Assembly: GCF_001625565.1 (NCBI RefSeq)
Contig: NZ_AUXS01000022.1
Coordinates: 83,207 to 147,206, forward strand
Origin: Pseudoalteromonas luteoviolacea NCIMB 1944
GTDB taxonomy: Bacteria > Pseudomonadota > Gammaproteobacteria > Enterobacterales > Alteromonadaceae
Length of the DNA: 64,000 bases
Direction of reading: 5' to 3'
Under the pieces are notes generated by a model that was not told where the DNA came from, ran no database searches, and worked only from the letters and a program-made list of their open reading frames with translations. Below, in pieces: positions 7,853-18,463 of the stretch; position 1 is the first letter of the stretch; each line of letters opens with the position of its first letter. The translations under genes and the position numbers were made by a program.

Positions 7853-8959
7853 ATGAAGGTGTATTTGGTCGGTGGTGCCGTCAGAGATAAATTACTCGGC
7901 AGGCCTATATTAGAGCGAGACTACGTCGTGGTAGGTGCAACAATCCGGGATATGCTAAAACTTGGCTACCAACAAGTTGGCAAAGATTTCCCGGTATTTT
8001 TACACCCAGACAGTAAAGATGAACACGCCTTGGCACGCACCGAGCGCAAACAAGGTCAGGGTTATACCGGTTTTATTTGCGACTTTGCACCGACCATTAC
8101 ATTAGAAGATGATCTGATCCGCCGCGACCTCACAGTGAATGCCATTGCACAAGATGATCAAGGTAACTTGATCGATCCCTACCATGGCAAAGTCGATCTC
8201 GACAAAAAGATCCTGCGTCATGTCAGTGATGCCTTTAGTGAAGATCCTCTTAGGATTTTGCGCGTGGCAAGATTTGCTGCACGTTATCACTATTTAGGTT
8301 TTACCATTGCCGATGAAACCATGACATTGATGAGTAATATGGTTCAAGCGGGTGAGCTTAAAACCCTCACCAAAGAACGCGTATGGATGGAAATTGAAAA
8401 GTCACTCAAAGATGGCGCAATCCACATATTCGCCAATGTCCTCAAGGATCTAGATGCGCTACCGTTTGTCACACCTTGGCAAACTAAATGGGATCAAAAT
8501 ACCGCAAGTATATTGTCAGATCAGCTTAAACGCTTAGATCCGATTAATGACACCTATTTAAGATCTGCGTTTAGCCTTTGGCAATATCAAGCAGATCTGA
8601 GCGAATACAATCTCGAGCAAGTTCATAAGATACCAAAAATCTATGCCGACAGCTTGCGTGACTTGCAAGCGAATTTACCATTGCTGCAATCAAGTGATTG
8701 GCAAGCAGACACGGTCATGACCATTCTAAATCAACTAGACGCATGGCGTCGTCCAGAGCGCTTAAGTGTATTTATCAGCACTGCACGCGTCATTGATGAT
8801 AACTGCGCAGCCAAAACCATTGAACTTAACAAAGCATATAAAGCGGCCAGTAATGTCAAAGCACAGGAAGTCATCGAATTAGGTGCCAAAGGGCCTGCGA
8901 TAAAAGCAGAAATGGATAAGTTAAAGTTGAAACGAATTGAAGCTATTTTGACTATATAA
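7853..8959 (+). CDS. cca: CCA-adding tRNA nucleotidyltransferase
   Basis: A 368-residue class II enzyme that adds or repairs the 3' CCA end of tRNAs. It opens with [15 protein letters not shown] (nucleotide-binding GGxxR), followed by RDYVVVG with the catalytic acidic residues, [10 protein letters not shown], and [15 protein letters not shown]. It lacks the C-terminal HD phosphohydrolase domain of E. coli Cca (412 residues), so it is the short form. The start at ATG 7853 is preferred over ATG 7847 because TTAGGA is then 6 bases upstream and the family begins MKxYLVGG. It reads into the gene-poor tract. Confidence 0.93.
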   Translation: MKVYLVGGAVRDKLLGRPILERDYVVVGATIRDMLKLGYQQVGKDFPVFLHPDSKDEHALARTERKQGQGYTGFICDFAPTITLEDDLIRRDLTVNAIAQDDQGNLIDPYHGKVDLDKKILRHVSDAFSEDPLRILRVARFAARYHYLGFTIADETMTLMSNMVQAGELKTLTKERVWMEIEKSLKDGAIHIFANVLKDLDALPFVTPWQTKWDQNTASILSDQLKRLDPINDTYLRSAFSLWQYQADLSEYNLEQVHKIPKIYADSLRDLQANLPLLQSSDWQADTVMTILNQLDAWRRPERLSVFISTARVIDDNCAAKTIELNKAYKAASNVKAQEVIELGAKGPAIKAEMDKLKLKRIEAILTI

Positions 8960-8973
8960 ATACCTAGTAGCCT

Positions 8974-8998
8974 GGACTGGTTTCCATGAAACCAGTCC
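8974..8998 (+). terminator. Hairpin downstream of cca
   Basis: A perfect 10-bp stem (GGACTGGTTT with AAACCAGTCC) with loop CCATG starts 15 bases after the cca stop. The following TAATTAG is only weakly T-rich. Confidence 0.6.
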
Positions 8999-10264
8999 TA
9001 ATTAGCTGACTTCTCTATAAATCATGGTCCAAACAACATAAAATATGTCTATTTAGAACTCTTATCAATCTTTATGAGAATAACAACTAGTCCTGAACTT
9101 GAAAAATAAATATAGTAGTGAAAATTAAAACTAAAAAAATAAAACACTTTTTTATAAAAACAGTAACCGATTATCGCTATCTAGAATATATAGCAGAACT
9201 TTCTTGGCTGAGACACTTTATTCAATTATAGATTAAGCTAGTTAAGACAACACTCTCCATTTAAACTGAACAAACCTACACTTAAGATTACTCCCAACCA
9301 ATCAATAATATTACGCCAGATGCACTTCACTTAAGGTTTTTTAACTGAAAAAGTTAAATAGGAAAGAAAGCACATTACGGTTGAAGGAAAAATACAAAGT
9401 GTTCTTAGAGTCATCCTAATAGGCTCTCAACTACCTTCATAATAATCCCATTTATATCAAAAGTCAGTTCGGCTATGAGGCAATGAAAAATATAAAAAAG
9501 TCGAGTGATACTACGGCTACATCGGGCCTATTGGAAATAATCGACTTTAGAGTCCACTTAGTGACATTAGATGCTATCGCGTGCCAGACAAATGTAGCCG
9601 ATAAAAACACTCCTCATCTATCGGTCAAAAAATTGTTATTTCAAAAACAGCCATAACCGAGACTCTGAACATACGTATACGAAGTAGCCACATAGAATAC
9701 AGAATGACGATATATGTGAGACCACTCCAAAGAAACTCTGTGAAAAAGAATAGTTGGTTATTTTCGTTCTAGCAGTTAATTATCACATAGAAAATACTAA
9801 ATAACTGATAGATACACGCTACGACACAAGCTCAGTTTATATATCTGCAAAAGAATAAGTAGAACATGTAAGAAGTCAATGGGCAGTGGAATATCTGTTA
9901 TATTGAACACTTGATACAAAATTTCGCGAAGACAACAGCTCCATAAAAAGAACTCGCAGAAAGCTCCTATATATTCAGATAGGCATAGGTAAATCCATGA
10001 AAGCGGCTTATGGCAGCGATAGGTACAATTTATATTAATCAAGTAAACACAATAAAAACCACGACTTCATTTTAAATATTCCACCCTTAAAACAGTCATA
10101 TACCGCACACAAGGGGTTATTTTTTACAACCCAAGATTACAACTGATAGCGCAATTATTCTACCACTTTTTATAAACATGAATGGTTCACTTATTACCCT
10201 CACCGACTAAAATAAAACCTTAAAACCAGCATAAAATAAAAATATTCATAACCAAATAAAACCA
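8999..10264. other. AT-rich gene-poor tract
   Basis: About 1.27 kb with stop codons in all frames and no recognisable gene. The longest frames are an 81-codon one on the minus strand (9797-10042) and a 57-codon one on the plus strand (9483-9656); neither looks like a family or has a good Shine-Dalgarno sequence. A spaced inverted repeat (AAAGTCGA near 9495, TCGACTTT near 9541) is visible. No tRNA, rRNA or transposase remnant was recognised. It may hold decayed genes or an unknown RNA; nothing can be assigned. Confidence 0.5.
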
Positions 10265-10293
10265 TTGACACAACAAACAAAAAAAACTATCTT
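10265..10293 (+). promoter_or_regulatory. Strong sigma70-like promoter for peptide gene 1
   Basis: A consensus -35 TTGACA (10265-10270) and a -10 TATCTT (10288-10293) are separated by exactly 17 bp. A start near 10300 would give a leader of about 42 nt before the peptide ATG at 10342. Confidence 0.7.
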
Positions 10294-10341
10294 CAAAACG
10301 ACCACAAACTTGGTTTAATTAACATTAAAAGGACAATTAAA

Positions 10342-10482
10342 ATGAAATTAAAATTAACTAAAAATAAAATCAAAGAGCTTTCTAATAATAAGAACTTAAG
10401 TAAAGAGCAAACTCATGCAGTTGCAGGTGCCAGTGGCACAATTGGCGAAACCAATCTTGAAACGCCTTGCAGACGTTATTAA
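10342..10482 (+). CDS. Small peptide with double-glycine-type leader (peptide 1)
   Basis: A 46-residue peptide starting MKLKLTKNKIKELS, with a Lys/Asn-rich amphipathic first half, then THAVAG at residues 24-29 and a C-terminal tail ending TPCRRY with one Cys. AAAGGAC lies about 8 bases before the ATG and a consensus-like promoter lies upstream. The first 30 residues align without gaps to the peptide at 18755-18898 (13 identities, ending at the AVAG/AVGG motif), while the tails differ. This resembles precursor peptides whose leader is cut after Gly-Gly or Gly-Ala and exported by a C39-peptidase ABC transporter, but no such partner is adjacent and no function is proven. Family membership is seen; the leader/core interpretation is inference. 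Confidence 0.65.
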   Translation: MKLKLTKNKIKELSNNKNLSKEQTHAVAGASGTIGETNLETPCRRY

Positions 10483-10514
10483 TAATAAAGATATAATTCT
10501 ATATTATTAATTAT

Positions 10515-10543
10515 TTAGTGGCTAACAACAAATTAGCCACTAA
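10515..10543 (+). terminator. Perfect hairpin downstream of peptide gene 1
   Basis: An 11-bp perfect stem (TTAGTGGCTAA with TTAGCCACTAA) around loop CAACAAA, 32 bases after the stop codon. It is followed by CAATTTAA, a weak T-tract. It probably ends or protects the short peptide mRNA. Confidence 0.6.
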
Positions 10544-11190
10544 CAATTTAACTTATAAAAGTTTAAAAAATATCAATAACAATTATAGAAGTCGCAATAG
10601 ATAAATATAAAAAATTATATGTTCTATTCATAAGAAGCCTCAAATATTGATACTTCTTATTCCTATCTTGAACATATCTTTACTATTTATAATTTCTTAT
10701 TTTTCAAATAATTAATCCCTCTAAGATCGCCTTCTTCACCAACAATAACTGTCGTCCTCAATGAACAGGTCATCGCAAGCACATCAACACAAACAGTTAC
10801 GTATCTGGCTTAATCGAAACTGTATGTGAACCCGTATAGCAATGGAGGTGTGGGATAAAAATTAAGAGTTCGTGTACGGCCCATACTCAAGTGAAAAACC
10901 ATGGTGCTAAGATCCCACCGAAAAACTCAACACGATAGTCTAGCTGCCTGAACAACCGTAGATGTCTAATACATTAACTCGCTGAACTGCTATCGGTTGA
11001 TGGCTATTTAGACTTCTGAACAACACGTTTAAACTGCTGGATTGTGAACTCCAAAGCTCAGGAAGAAGAGATTATTTATCTACAATAAAAGAGATAAAGG
11101 TTTTTATGTCAACCTAATGCCGTAAAGAACAATGCTCGCGGCTGTGCTGGAGTGAGCTGAATAAATGTATAACATCGATACACACATATT
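10544..11190. other. Gene-free tract between peptide 1 and lpd
   Basis: About 650 bp with no supported gene. The left part (to about 10720) is very AT-rich; the right part is closer to genome-average composition and could be a decayed gene, but I could not read a family from it in any frame. Confidence 0.45.
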
Positions 11191-11217
11191 AAAAAACCCG
11201 GCAATAGCCGGGTTTTT
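11191..11217 (-). terminator. Intrinsic terminator of lpd
   Basis: On the minus strand the stem AAAAACCCGGC / GCCGGGTTTTT has a 4-nt loop and ends in six T residues. It lies 35 bases after the lpd stop. Confidence 0.88.
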
Positions 11218-11251
11218 AGTAGCAATACTGCTAAATCAGTGAGAAGCTCAA

Positions 11252-12676
11252 TTACTTCTTCTTAACTGCTTTTTTGTTTGGAAGGTCAGTGATTGAACCT
11301 TCGAAGATTTCAGCAGCTAGACCGATTGACTCGTTCAGTGTTGGGTGAGCGTGGATAGTTAGTGCTACGTCTTCTGCATCTGCACCCATCTCTACCGCTA
11401 GGCCGATCTCACCAAGCATTTCGCCTGCATTGATACCAACCATTGCACCACCGATAACACGGCCTGACTCTTTATCAAAGATAAGCTTAGTTTGACCTTC
11501 AGTACGTGCTGAAGCGATTGCACGACCAGAAGCTGCCCATGGGAATACCGCAGTTTCGATCTTAAGACCTTGCTCTTTCGCTTCTTTCTCAGTTACACCA
11601 ACCCATGCAATTTCTGGATCTGTGTAAGCGATTGAAGGAATACACTTAGGATCGAAGTAGTGCTTCTTACCAGAGATAACTTCTGCAGCAACGTGTGCTT
11701 CGTGTACCGCTTTGTGCGCAAGCATAGGCTGACCAACGATGTCACCAATCGCAAAGATGTGATCAACGTTTGTCTTCATTTGCTTGTCAGTGTTGATGAA
11801 GCCACGCTCGTCAACAGCAACGCCCGCTTTGTCAGCGTCAAGTAGCTTACCGTTTGGTGTACGACCAACAGCAACCAATACTTTGTCGTAACGTACTTGG
11901 CCTTCAGGTGCTTGCTTACCTTCGAATGAAACGTAGATACCGTCTTCTTTCGCTTCAACCGCAACTACTTTAGTAGAAAGCATCACGTTGAACTTGTTCT
12001 TAACGTACTTCTGGTAAACCTTGATGATGTCTTTGTCAGCAGCAGGTACTAGCTGATCAGCAAATTCAACAACGTCGATGTCTGAACCTAGTGCACGGTA
12101 AACAGTACCCATCTCAAGACCGATGATACCACCACCTAGTACAAGTAGTTTGCCAGGGACGTCTTTAAGCTCAAGTGCACCTGTTGAATCAATGATACGC
12201 TCATCTTGTGGGATGAACGGAAGGCTTACTGGTTGTGAACCTGCTGCGATGATTGCATTGTCAAACGTCACTGTCTTAGTGCCGTCAGCGCCTTCAACTG
12301 CGATAGTGTTAGAACCTGTGAATTTACCGTAACCGTTAACTACGTTAACTTTACGCATTTTAGACATACCAGCTAGGCCGCCAGTAAGTTGACCGATTAC
12401 AGACTCTTTCCAAGTACGGATTTTATCTAAATCGATTTGTGGAGCACCGAAAGTTACACCGTGAGAAGCCATTTCAGCTGCATCGTCGATAACCTTAGCG
12501 ACGTGAAGAAGTGCTTTTGAAGGAATACAACCTACGTTCAAGCAAACACCACCTAGGGTATCGCGAGATTCAATCAATGTAACATCTAAACCTAGGTCTG
12601 CTGCACGGAATGCTGCAGAGTAACCACCAGGACCACCGCCTAGTACAACAACTTGAGTTTTGATTTCGTTGCTCAT
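11252..12676 (-). CDS. lpd: Dihydrolipoyl dehydrogenase (E3)
   Basis: A 474-residue FAD flavoprotein that reoxidises dihydrolipoyl groups of pyruvate and 2-oxoglutarate dehydrogenase with NAD+. It shows the FAD motif GGGPGGYSAAFRAADLG, the redox-active disulfide in GGVCLNVGCIPSK, the NAD motif LVLGGGIIGLEMG, and the C-terminal HAHPTLNES with the active-site His-Glu pair. The start is ATG 12676 with AAGG 8 bases upstream. It follows aceF on the same strand after a terminator, as in E. coli, so it is probably expressed both by read-through and from its own promoter. A possible weak promoter (GGGACA, 17 bp, TACACT on the minus strand) lies about 120-140 bp upstream, and a 9-bp hairpin at 12817-12843 precedes it. 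Confidence 0.97.
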   Translation of the reverse strand: MSNEIKTQVVVLGGGPGGYSAAFRAADLGLDVTLIESRDTLGGVCLNVGCIPSKALLHVAKVIDDAAEMASHGVTFGAPQIDLDKIRTWKESVIGQLTGGLAGMSKMRKVNVVNGYGKFTGSNTIAVEGADGTKTVTFDNAIIAAGSQPVSLPFIPQDERIIDSTGALELKDVPGKLLVLGGGIIGLEMGTVYRALGSDIDVVEFADQLVPAADKDIIKVYQKYVKNKFNVMLSTKVVAVEAKEDGIYVSFEGKQAPEGQVRYDKVLVAVGRTPNGKLLDADKAGVAVDERGFINTDKQMKTNVDHIFAIGDIVGQPMLAHKAVHEAHVAAEVISGKKHYFDPKCIPSIAYTDPEIAWVGVTEKEAKEQGLKIETAVFPWAASGRAIASARTEGQTKLIFDKESGRVIGGAMVGINAGEMLGEIGLAVEMGADAEDVALTIHAHPTLNESIGLAAEIFEGSITDLPNKKAVKKK

Positions 12677-12855
12677 GTTATTACCTTAACTATTATTCGA
12701 ACGGGACTCTACTCAACTGAGTATCCGCACCCAATTTGCCTGCCGGTCGCCAAATTAGGGCAAATCCAACAGAGAGAGTTTTTTGTGCGCGAAAGTGTAT
12801 CATTCGCACTCACTAATGTCCCGTCCAATTATCAGACAGGACACTAAAAATACAA

Positions 12856-12887
12856 CAAAACCGCACAACTTAGGTTGGGCGGTTTTG
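12856..12887 (-). terminator. Intrinsic terminator of aceF
   Basis: On the minus strand CAAAACCGC pairs with GCGGTTTTG, with inner CAAC/GTTG pairing, followed by TTGTATTTTT. It sits 8 bases after the aceF stop and before lpd, so it separates aceEF from lpd. Confidence 0.75.
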
Positions 12888-12894
12888 ATTCATC

Positions 12895-14790
12895 TTACAT
12901 CACTAGCTGACGAATATCGCTCAGGTAGTTTGCAAGTGTCACAGTAAAGCGTGCTGCAAGCGCCCCGTCAATTACACGGTGGTCGTATGAACAGCTTAGC
13001 GGCACCATTAAGCGCGGCTCAAACTCTTTACCATTCCATTTCGGCTTCATCTCAGACTTAGATACACCTAAGATAGCCACTTCTGGCGCATTCACGATTG
13101 GCGTGAATGACGTACCACCGATACCACCAAGGCTCGAGATTGTGAAACAACCGCCTTGCATGTCAGCAGCAGTCAGCTTACCGTCACGTGCTTTCTTAGA
13201 CACTTCCATCAGTTCACGAGAAAGTTCGATGATGCCTTTTTTGTTCACGTCTTTGAATACCGGAACAACCAAGCCATTTGGCGTATCAACCGCCACACCG
13301 ATGTTCACGTATTTCTTCAGAATTAGGCTCTCACCGTCTTCTGATAGTGAAGAGTTAAACGTTGGGAACTCTTCAAGTGCTTTTGCAGCTGCTTTCATCA
13401 CGAAGACCAATGGCGTGATTTTCACACCCATTTTCTTCTTCTCAGCCAGCACATTTTGCTCTTTACGGAACGCTTCTAGTGTCGTGATGTCTGCTTCGTC
13501 AAACTGTGTAACGTGCGGGATTTGTACCCAGTTACGGTGTAGATTTGCACCAGAGATCTTTTGAATACGAGATAGCTTCTTCTCTTCAACTTCACCAAAC
13601 TTGCTGAAGTCTACTTTCGGCCAAGGAATTAGACCAAGCTCGCCACCACCTGTGTTGCCACCTTTAGGCAGCTGACCAGATTCAACTTGCTTAACTAGCT
13701 CTTTCACATAGTTTTGAACGTCTTCTTTAACAACACGGTTCTTACGGCCGGTCGCTTTAACGCGCGCTAGGTTCACACCAAACTCACGTGCTAGACGGCG
13801 TACAACAGGTGATGCGTGTGCGTACTGATCGTTCGCAACAAATTCATCTTTTTGCGCTGAGGCAGGTGCGGCTGCCGGAGCAGGTTTTGCAGCAGGAGCT
13901 GCTGGTGCCGTCGCTGGCGCAGCTGGTGTTGAAACTGGCGCCGCAGCAGGTGCGCTGCCCGCAGTTTCAAATACGAAGATTAAAGAGCCTGTCGATACTT
14001 TATCGCCAGCATTTACTTTGATCTCTTTCACAGTGCCTGCAAACGGTGCAGGTACTTCCATAGAAGCCTTATCGCCTTCTACAGTGATAAGAGATTGCTC
14101 TTCTTCGATTGAATCACCTACTGATACCATGATTTCAGTAACTTCAACTTCATCACCGCCGATATCAGGTACGTGTACTTCTTTCGCTTCTGCTACCGCA
14201 GCAGGTGCCGCTGCCGGCGCTGGTGCTGCTTCAACAGGCGCTGCTGCTGGCGCGCTGCCTGCAACTTCAAATACGAATACCAAAGAACCTGTTGACACTT
14301 TACCGCCAACTTCCACTTTGATTTCTTTCACAGTACCAGCAAATGGTGCCGGTACTTCCATAGAAGCCTTATCGCCTTCTACGTTTAAGATTGATTGGTC
14401 AGCTTCAACGGCTTCGCCCACTGCAACCATGATCTCAGTGACTTCAACTTCGTCGCCACCGATATCAGGCACGTGCACTTCTTTAAGCTCTGCAGCCGCA
14501 GGTGCCGGCGCTGCAGCAGGAGCCGCAGGCGCTTGTGCCGCAGCTGGTGCTTCTGCACCGGCTGCGTCAAAAATCATAATCAAAGAGCCTGTTGAAACTT
14601 TATCGCCTTCAACAACTTTGATTTCTTTTACAGTACCAGCAGCAGCTGCCGGTACTTCCATTGAAGCCTTATCGCCTTCAACTGTGATCAATGACTGATC
14701 CACTTCAACCGTGTCACCGACGCTTACTAGGAGCTCGGTTACTTCAACCTCATCGGCACCAATATCTGGAACATGAATTTCAATTGACAT
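12895..14790 (-). CDS. aceF: Pyruvate dehydrogenase E2, dihydrolipoyllysine acetyltransferase
   Basis: A 631-residue core subunit of the pyruvate dehydrogenase complex. Three lipoyl domains lie in tandem, each with the lipoyl-lysine motif [11 protein letters not shown] (near residues 40, 143 and 247), joined by long Ala/Pro linkers. A peripheral-subunit-binding domain follows ([19 protein letters not shown], about residues 328-360), then the catalytic domain ending with [14 protein letters not shown], where the His and Asp form the active site. Three lipoyl domains is the same number as in E. coli. The start ATG 14790 lies 11 bases after the aceE stop. The Ala-rich linkers produce a long antisense open frame that is not a gene. 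Confidence 0.97.
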   Translation of the reverse strand: MSIEIHVPDIGADEVEVTELLVSVGDTVEVDQSLITVEGDKASMEVPAAAAGTVKEIKVVEGDKVSTGSLIMIFDAAGAEAPAAAQAPAAPAAAPAPAAAELKEVHVPDIGGDEVEVTEIMVAVGEAVEADQSILNVEGDKASMEVPAPFAGTVKEIKVEVGGKVSTGSLVFVFEVAGSAPAAAPVEAAPAPAAAPAAVAEAKEVHVPDIGGDEVEVTEIMVSVGDSIEEEQSLITVEGDKASMEVPAPFAGTVKEIKVNAGDKVSTGSLIFVFETAGSAPAAAPVSTPAAPATAPAAPAAKPAPAAAPASAQKDEFVANDQYAHASPVVRRLAREFGVNLARVKATGRKNRVVKEDVQNYVKELVKQVESGQLPKGGNTGGGELGLIPWPKVDFSKFGEVEEKKLSRIQKISGANLHRNWVQIPHVTQFDEADITTLEAFRKEQNVLAEKKKMGVKITPLVFVMKAAAKALEEFPTFNSSLSEDGESLILKKYVNIGVAVDTPNGLVVPVFKDVNKKGIIELSRELMEVSKKARDGKLTAADMQGGCFTISSLGGIGGTSFTPIVNAPEVAILGVSKSEMKPKWNGKEFEPRLMVPLSCSYDHRVIDGALAARFTVTLANYLSDIRQLVM

Positions 14791-14801
14791 GTTTTTGCCT
14801 C

Positions 14802-17468
14802 TTATGCGTAAAGTGGGTTAGCTTTTGTTGTGTCGATATCAAATTTCTTGATAGCGTCAGCAACAACTGATTTTTCAACCTTGCCCTGTTGAGCAAGTTC
14901 GTTAAGTGCAGCAACAACCACATAACCTGCGTTCACTTCGAAGTGACGACGTAGGTTTTCACGGCTGTCTGAACGACCGTAACCGTCAGTACCTAGTACT
15001 TTATATGAACTACTTGGCATGAATGCACGTACTTGATCTGCATAGTTCTTCATGTAGTCAGTCGCGGCAATTGCTGGAGATTCGCCCAGTACAGTTGCAA
15101 TGTAAGGTACTTTTGCATCGGCTTCTGGGTTAAGCATGTTGAAACGCTCAGCGTCTTGGCCGTCACGAGCAAGCTCATTGAATGACGTTACAGAGAATAC
15201 ATCTGAACCAATGCCGTATTCTTCGCTTAGGATTGCACCCGCTTTACGTACTTCGTTCAAGATTGTGCCTGAACCCATAAGTTGTACGTGTGCTTTCTCA
15301 CCTGCGTTTGACTCAAGCTTGTAGATACCTTTACGGATACCTTCTTCAGCGCCTTCAGGCATTGCTGGCTGGTGATAGTTTTCGTTCATCAGCGTTAGGT
15401 AGTAGAACACGTTTTCTTGCTCTGGACCGTACATACGACGGATACCATCTTGCAAGATAACCGCAACTTCAAATACGAACGTTGGGTCGTAAGAAATACA
15501 GTTAGGAATAGTACCCGCTTGAATGTGCGAGTGACCATCTTCGTGCTGTAGACCTTCACCGTTTAGCGTTGTACGACCTGCTGTAGCCCCTAATAGGAAA
15601 CCACGTGCTTGTTGGTCACCCGCCATCCACGCCATGTCGCCAACACGTTGGAAACCGAACATAGAGTAGTAGATGTAGAATGGGATCATCGGTAAGTCAT
15701 TGGTGCTGTATGAAGTTGCAGCAGCAACCCATGAAGACATTGCACCAAGCTCGTTGATACCTTCTTGTAGTACCTGACCAGACGTTGCTTCTTTATAGTA
15801 AGAAACGATGTCGCGATCCTGAGGCGTGTAGTTCTGACCGTGTGGGTTATAAATACCAATTTGACGGAATAGACCTTCCATACCGAAAGTACGCGCTTCA
15901 TCAGCAATGATAGGTACGATGTTTTTACCAACACCCTTGTCTTTCAACAAGATATTTAGTGCACGTACATAACCCATTGTGGTTGAGATATCACGCTTTT
16001 GTTCTTCAAGTAGCGGTTTGAACTGCTCAAGTTTAGGTAGCTCAAGTGCTTGTGTGAAGTTAGGTAGACGCTGTGGCGTGTAACCGTGTAGCGCTTTACG
16101 ACGTGAGTGCAGGTATTCGTACTCTGCCGACCCTTCTTTAAGCGTTAGGTACGGTAAGTTTGCAATTTCTTCGTCAGAAACCAGATCTTCTAGACCTAGA
16201 CGTGAGCGTAAGTGCTCAACACTAGACATATCCATTTTCTTAACTTGGTGTGCAATATTCTTACCTTCAGCCGCTTCACCCATGCCGTAACCTTTAACAG
16301 TCTTAGCTAGGATTACCGTTGGACGACCCTTTTCATCTTGCGCCGCTTTAAATGCAGCGAAAAGTTTTGAAGGCTCATGACCACCACGTTTAAGTGCGAA
16401 GATCTCTTCGTCAGTCATGTCTGCAACCAATGCTGCAGTCTCAGGGTAGCGACCGAAGAAGTGCTCACGTACATACGCGCCATCTTTGGCTTTATATGTC
16501 TGGTAATCACCGTCGATTGTTTCGTTCATCAGCTGAAGAAGCTTGCCCGTTGTGTCTTTGGCAAGTAGCGTATCCCAACCAGAGCCCCAAACCACTTTGA
16601 TCACGTTCCAACCAGCACCTTTGAATAGGCCTTCAAGTTCTTGAATGATCTTACCGTTACCCATTACTGGGCCGTCAAGACGCTGTAGGTTACAGTTGAT
16701 CAGGTAACATAGGTTATCTAGCTTCTCACGCGCAGCGAAAGAAATTGCACCGCGTGATTCTGGCTCATCCATCTCACCATCACCTAGGAACGCATAAACG
16801 CGCTGATCGTTGGTCTCTTTCAGACCTCGACCTTCTAGGTACTTAAGGAAACGAGCTTGATAGATTGATGCGATTGGACCCAGACCCATAGATACTGTTG
16901 GGAACTGCCAGAACTCAGGCATCAATTTAGGGTGTGGGTATGAAGAAATACCTTTACCGTCTACTTCTTGACGGAAGTTGTCTAACTGCTCTTCAGTTAA
17001 ACGACCTTCTAAGAATGCACGCGCGTAGATGCCAGGTGAAATATGACCTTGGTAATAAACTAAATCACCACCATCCTTCTCGTTTGGTGCACGGAAGAAG
17101 TGGTTGAAACACATTTCATAAAATGCTGCTGAAGACTGGTAAGACGCCATGTGGCCGCCTAACTCTAGGTCTTTTTTAGACGCACGAAGTACGATCATGA
17201 TCGCATTCCAACGTACGATAGAGCGGATACGGCGTTCAATCGTGGTATCACCTGGGTAAGCTGGTTCTTGGTCAGCCGGAATGGTATTCACATAGTTCGT
17301 AGTGATACCAGTTGGCATATCCACACCATCTAGGCGGGCTTGCTCTAGCACTTGCTCAAGTAAGAATTGCGCGCGTTCTACGCCTTCTTCTTTTACAACT
17401 GACTCAAGCGCTTGTAACCACTCTTGGGTTTCTAACGCGTCAACGTCAAACTTATTGACTTCAGACAT
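14802..17468 (-). CDS. aceE: Pyruvate dehydrogenase E1 component, homodimeric type
   Basis: An 888-residue thiamine-diphosphate enzyme that decarboxylates pyruvate and acetylates the E2 lipoyl group. The ThDP/Mg motif is [25 protein letters not shown] with the conserved downstream Asn ([15 protein letters not shown]). Length matches the single-chain gammaproteobacterial form (E. coli 887). It is the first structural gene after pdhR, 102 bases downstream of it; the gap contains no terminator, so pdhR-aceEF read-through is likely. The start ATG 17468 has AAGGA upstream. Repression by PdhR in the absence of pyruvate is expected from the E. coli paradigm. Confidence 0.97.
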   Translation of the reverse strand: MSEVNKFDVDALETQEWLQALESVVKEEGVERAQFLLEQVLEQARLDGVDMPTGITTNYVNTIPADQEPAYPGDTTIERRIRSIVRWNAIMIVLRASKKDLELGGHMASYQSSAAFYEMCFNHFFRAPNEKDGGDLVYYQGHISPGIYARAFLEGRLTEEQLDNFRQEVDGKGISSYPHPKLMPEFWQFPTVSMGLGPIASIYQARFLKYLEGRGLKETNDQRVYAFLGDGEMDEPESRGAISFAAREKLDNLCYLINCNLQRLDGPVMGNGKIIQELEGLFKGAGWNVIKVVWGSGWDTLLAKDTTGKLLQLMNETIDGDYQTYKAKDGAYVREHFFGRYPETAALVADMTDEEIFALKRGGHEPSKLFAAFKAAQDEKGRPTVILAKTVKGYGMGEAAEGKNIAHQVKKMDMSSVEHLRSRLGLEDLVSDEEIANLPYLTLKEGSAEYEYLHSRRKALHGYTPQRLPNFTQALELPKLEQFKPLLEEQKRDISTTMGYVRALNILLKDKGVGKNIVPIIADEARTFGMEGLFRQIGIYNPHGQNYTPQDRDIVSYYKEATSGQVLQEGINELGAMSSWVAAATSYSTNDLPMIPFYIYYSMFGFQRVGDMAWMAGDQQARGFLLGATAGRTTLNGEGLQHEDGHSHIQAGTIPNCISYDPTFVFEVAVILQDGIRRMYGPEQENVFYYLTLMNENYHQPAMPEGAEEGIRKGIYKLESNAGEKAHVQLMGSGTILNEVRKAGAILSEEYGIGSDVFSVTSFNELARDGQDAERFNMLNPEADAKVPYIATVLGESPAIAATDYMKNYADQVRAFMPSSSYKVLGTDGYGRSDSRENLRRHFEVNAGYVVVAALNELAQQGKVEKSVVADAIKKFDIDTTKANPLYA

Positions 17469-17570
17469 ATGGAGTGTTCCTTATGTTTTAAATGCAAATT
17501 TATTCAATGCGTCAATGACGCAATCGAGCATAATTGCCCGATTTTGCTTAAAAAGACCGAATTTACCTAA

Positions 17571-18320
17571 CTATTGCTGCTTGGTACGGCGCAGACTTCG
17601 CTCAATACGAGAGCGCTCTCTGCCCGCTTCTAGTAATGCTTCTTCGATGAAAGCAAGGTGTGCGTTACTCGCAAGCCTTGCCTTTTCTGGATCCCCTTGG
17701 ATCACAGCGTCCATCAATACCGCACGGTGCTGCGCAAGCTGCTCGCTTACGTCTGACTTTTGCACCAATACAGTTAAGTTTTGCAATACATTTTGCTCAA
17801 GTAATGACTGCATCCCACGCACCAAATGCAGTAACACCACATTATGTGACGCTTCTGCTACAGTGAAATGAAATGCATTGATTGCTTTGGCTTTCAGGGC
17901 TAAATCATCCCCGACCTCTGCAATGTTGTCATAACTTTGTTTGACTTTATCCATATCATTGTCGGTGCCTCGAAGTGCCGCGTAATACGCTGCAATTCCT
18001 TCAAGAGCATGACGGAATTCAAGTAAGTCAAACTGAGACTCAGGGTGTTTACTGATCAAGTCAAAAAGCGGATCAGTTAAGCCTTCTTCTAGCTGATTTT
18101 TGACGTACGTGCCACCACCTTGGCGACGTGTCACTAACCCTTTGGCTTCGAGTTTTTGAATCGCCTCTCGTAACGACGGGCGGGATACTTCAAACTGCTT
18201 AGCAAGCTCTCGTTCCGGTGGAAGCTTTTCTCCTGGAAGCAATGATCCTTCTAAAATCATGTTTTCCAGTTGCTCTAAAATCACATCCGAGAGTTTCGCA
18301 GCTTTAATTTTCAAAGACAT
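17571..18320 (-). CDS. pdhR: GntR/FCD-family pyruvate-sensing repressor PdhR
   Basis: A 249-residue repressor of the pyruvate dehydrogenase operon. The N-terminal winged helix contains LPPERELAKQFEVSRPSLREAIQKLEAKGLVTRRQGGGTYV, nearly as in E. coli PdhR, followed by an all-helical FCD ligand domain. The start is ATG 18320 (MSLKIKAAKLSDVI), matching the E. coli N-terminus; the frame is open another 28 codons upstream, but the first possible codon is TTG and those residues are not family-like. No strong Shine-Dalgarno sequence is visible. It precedes aceE on the same strand, and two PdhR-type operators lie in its upstream region, so autoregulation is likely. Confidence 0.93.
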   Translation of the reverse strand: MSLKIKAAKLSDVILEQLENMILEGSLLPGEKLPPERELAKQFEVSRPSLREAIQKLEAKGLVTRRQGGGTYVKNQLEEGLTDPLFDLISKHPESQFDLLEFRHALEGIAAYYAALRGTDNDMDKVKQSYDNIAEVGDDLALKAKAINAFHFTVAEASHNVVLLHLVRGMQSLLEQNVLQNLTVLVQKSDVSEQLAQHRAVLMDAVIQGDPEKARLASNAHLAFIEEALLEAGRERSRIERSLRRTKQQ

Positions 18321-18421
18321 TGATAACACGCCAATTTGGGTTTTATATCCACCAGCTAAAAATAAAGCCCCTACGTTAAACCGTAAGTCTTTAAAACTTA
18401 GCAATATTTACTTAATTATTT

Positions 18422-18463
18422 AGTATATTGAGACCAGTCAGGTAAATTGGTCATACCAAATTT
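18422..18463 (-). promoter_or_regulatory. PdhR operator and -10 element upstream of pdhR
   Basis: At 18444-18463 lies ATTGGT-CAT-ACCAAA with flanking A/T symmetry, one mismatch from the E. coli PdhR consensus ATTGGTnnnACCAAT. On the minus strand a -10-like TATACT lies at 18422-18427, so the operator would cover the -35 region. An alternative upstream -35 TTGACA (minus strand, 18494-18499) would place the operator at the transcription start. Confidence 0.78.

Noticed and set aside
9483..9656. 57-codon plus-strand frame starting MKNIKKSSD
   Set aside because: Only a cramped AGG before the ATG, no similarity to the two peptide genes, no Gly-Gly motif; expected by chance in this tract.
9797..10042. 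81-codon minus-strand frame in the gene-poor tract
   Set aside because: Cys/Leu/Ile-rich translation typical of AT-rich non-coding DNA, no Shine-Dalgarno sequence, no family resemblance.
10730..11100. Possible transposase or group II intron remnant
   Set aside because: Composition suggests former coding DNA, but I could not recognise a transposase or reverse transcriptase motif in any frame.
13103..13564. 153-codon frame antisense to the aceF catalytic domain
   Set aside because: Fully inside aceF, no ribosome binding site and no family features.
14018..14698. 226-codon frame antisense to aceF
   Set aside because: Ser/Thr/Ala-rich mirror of the Ala/Pro linkers and lipoyl repeats of AceF; a composition artefact.
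17302..17871. 189-codon frame antisense to aceE and pdhR
   Set aside because: Overlaps two well supported genes and reads as Ser/Cys-rich shadow sequence.
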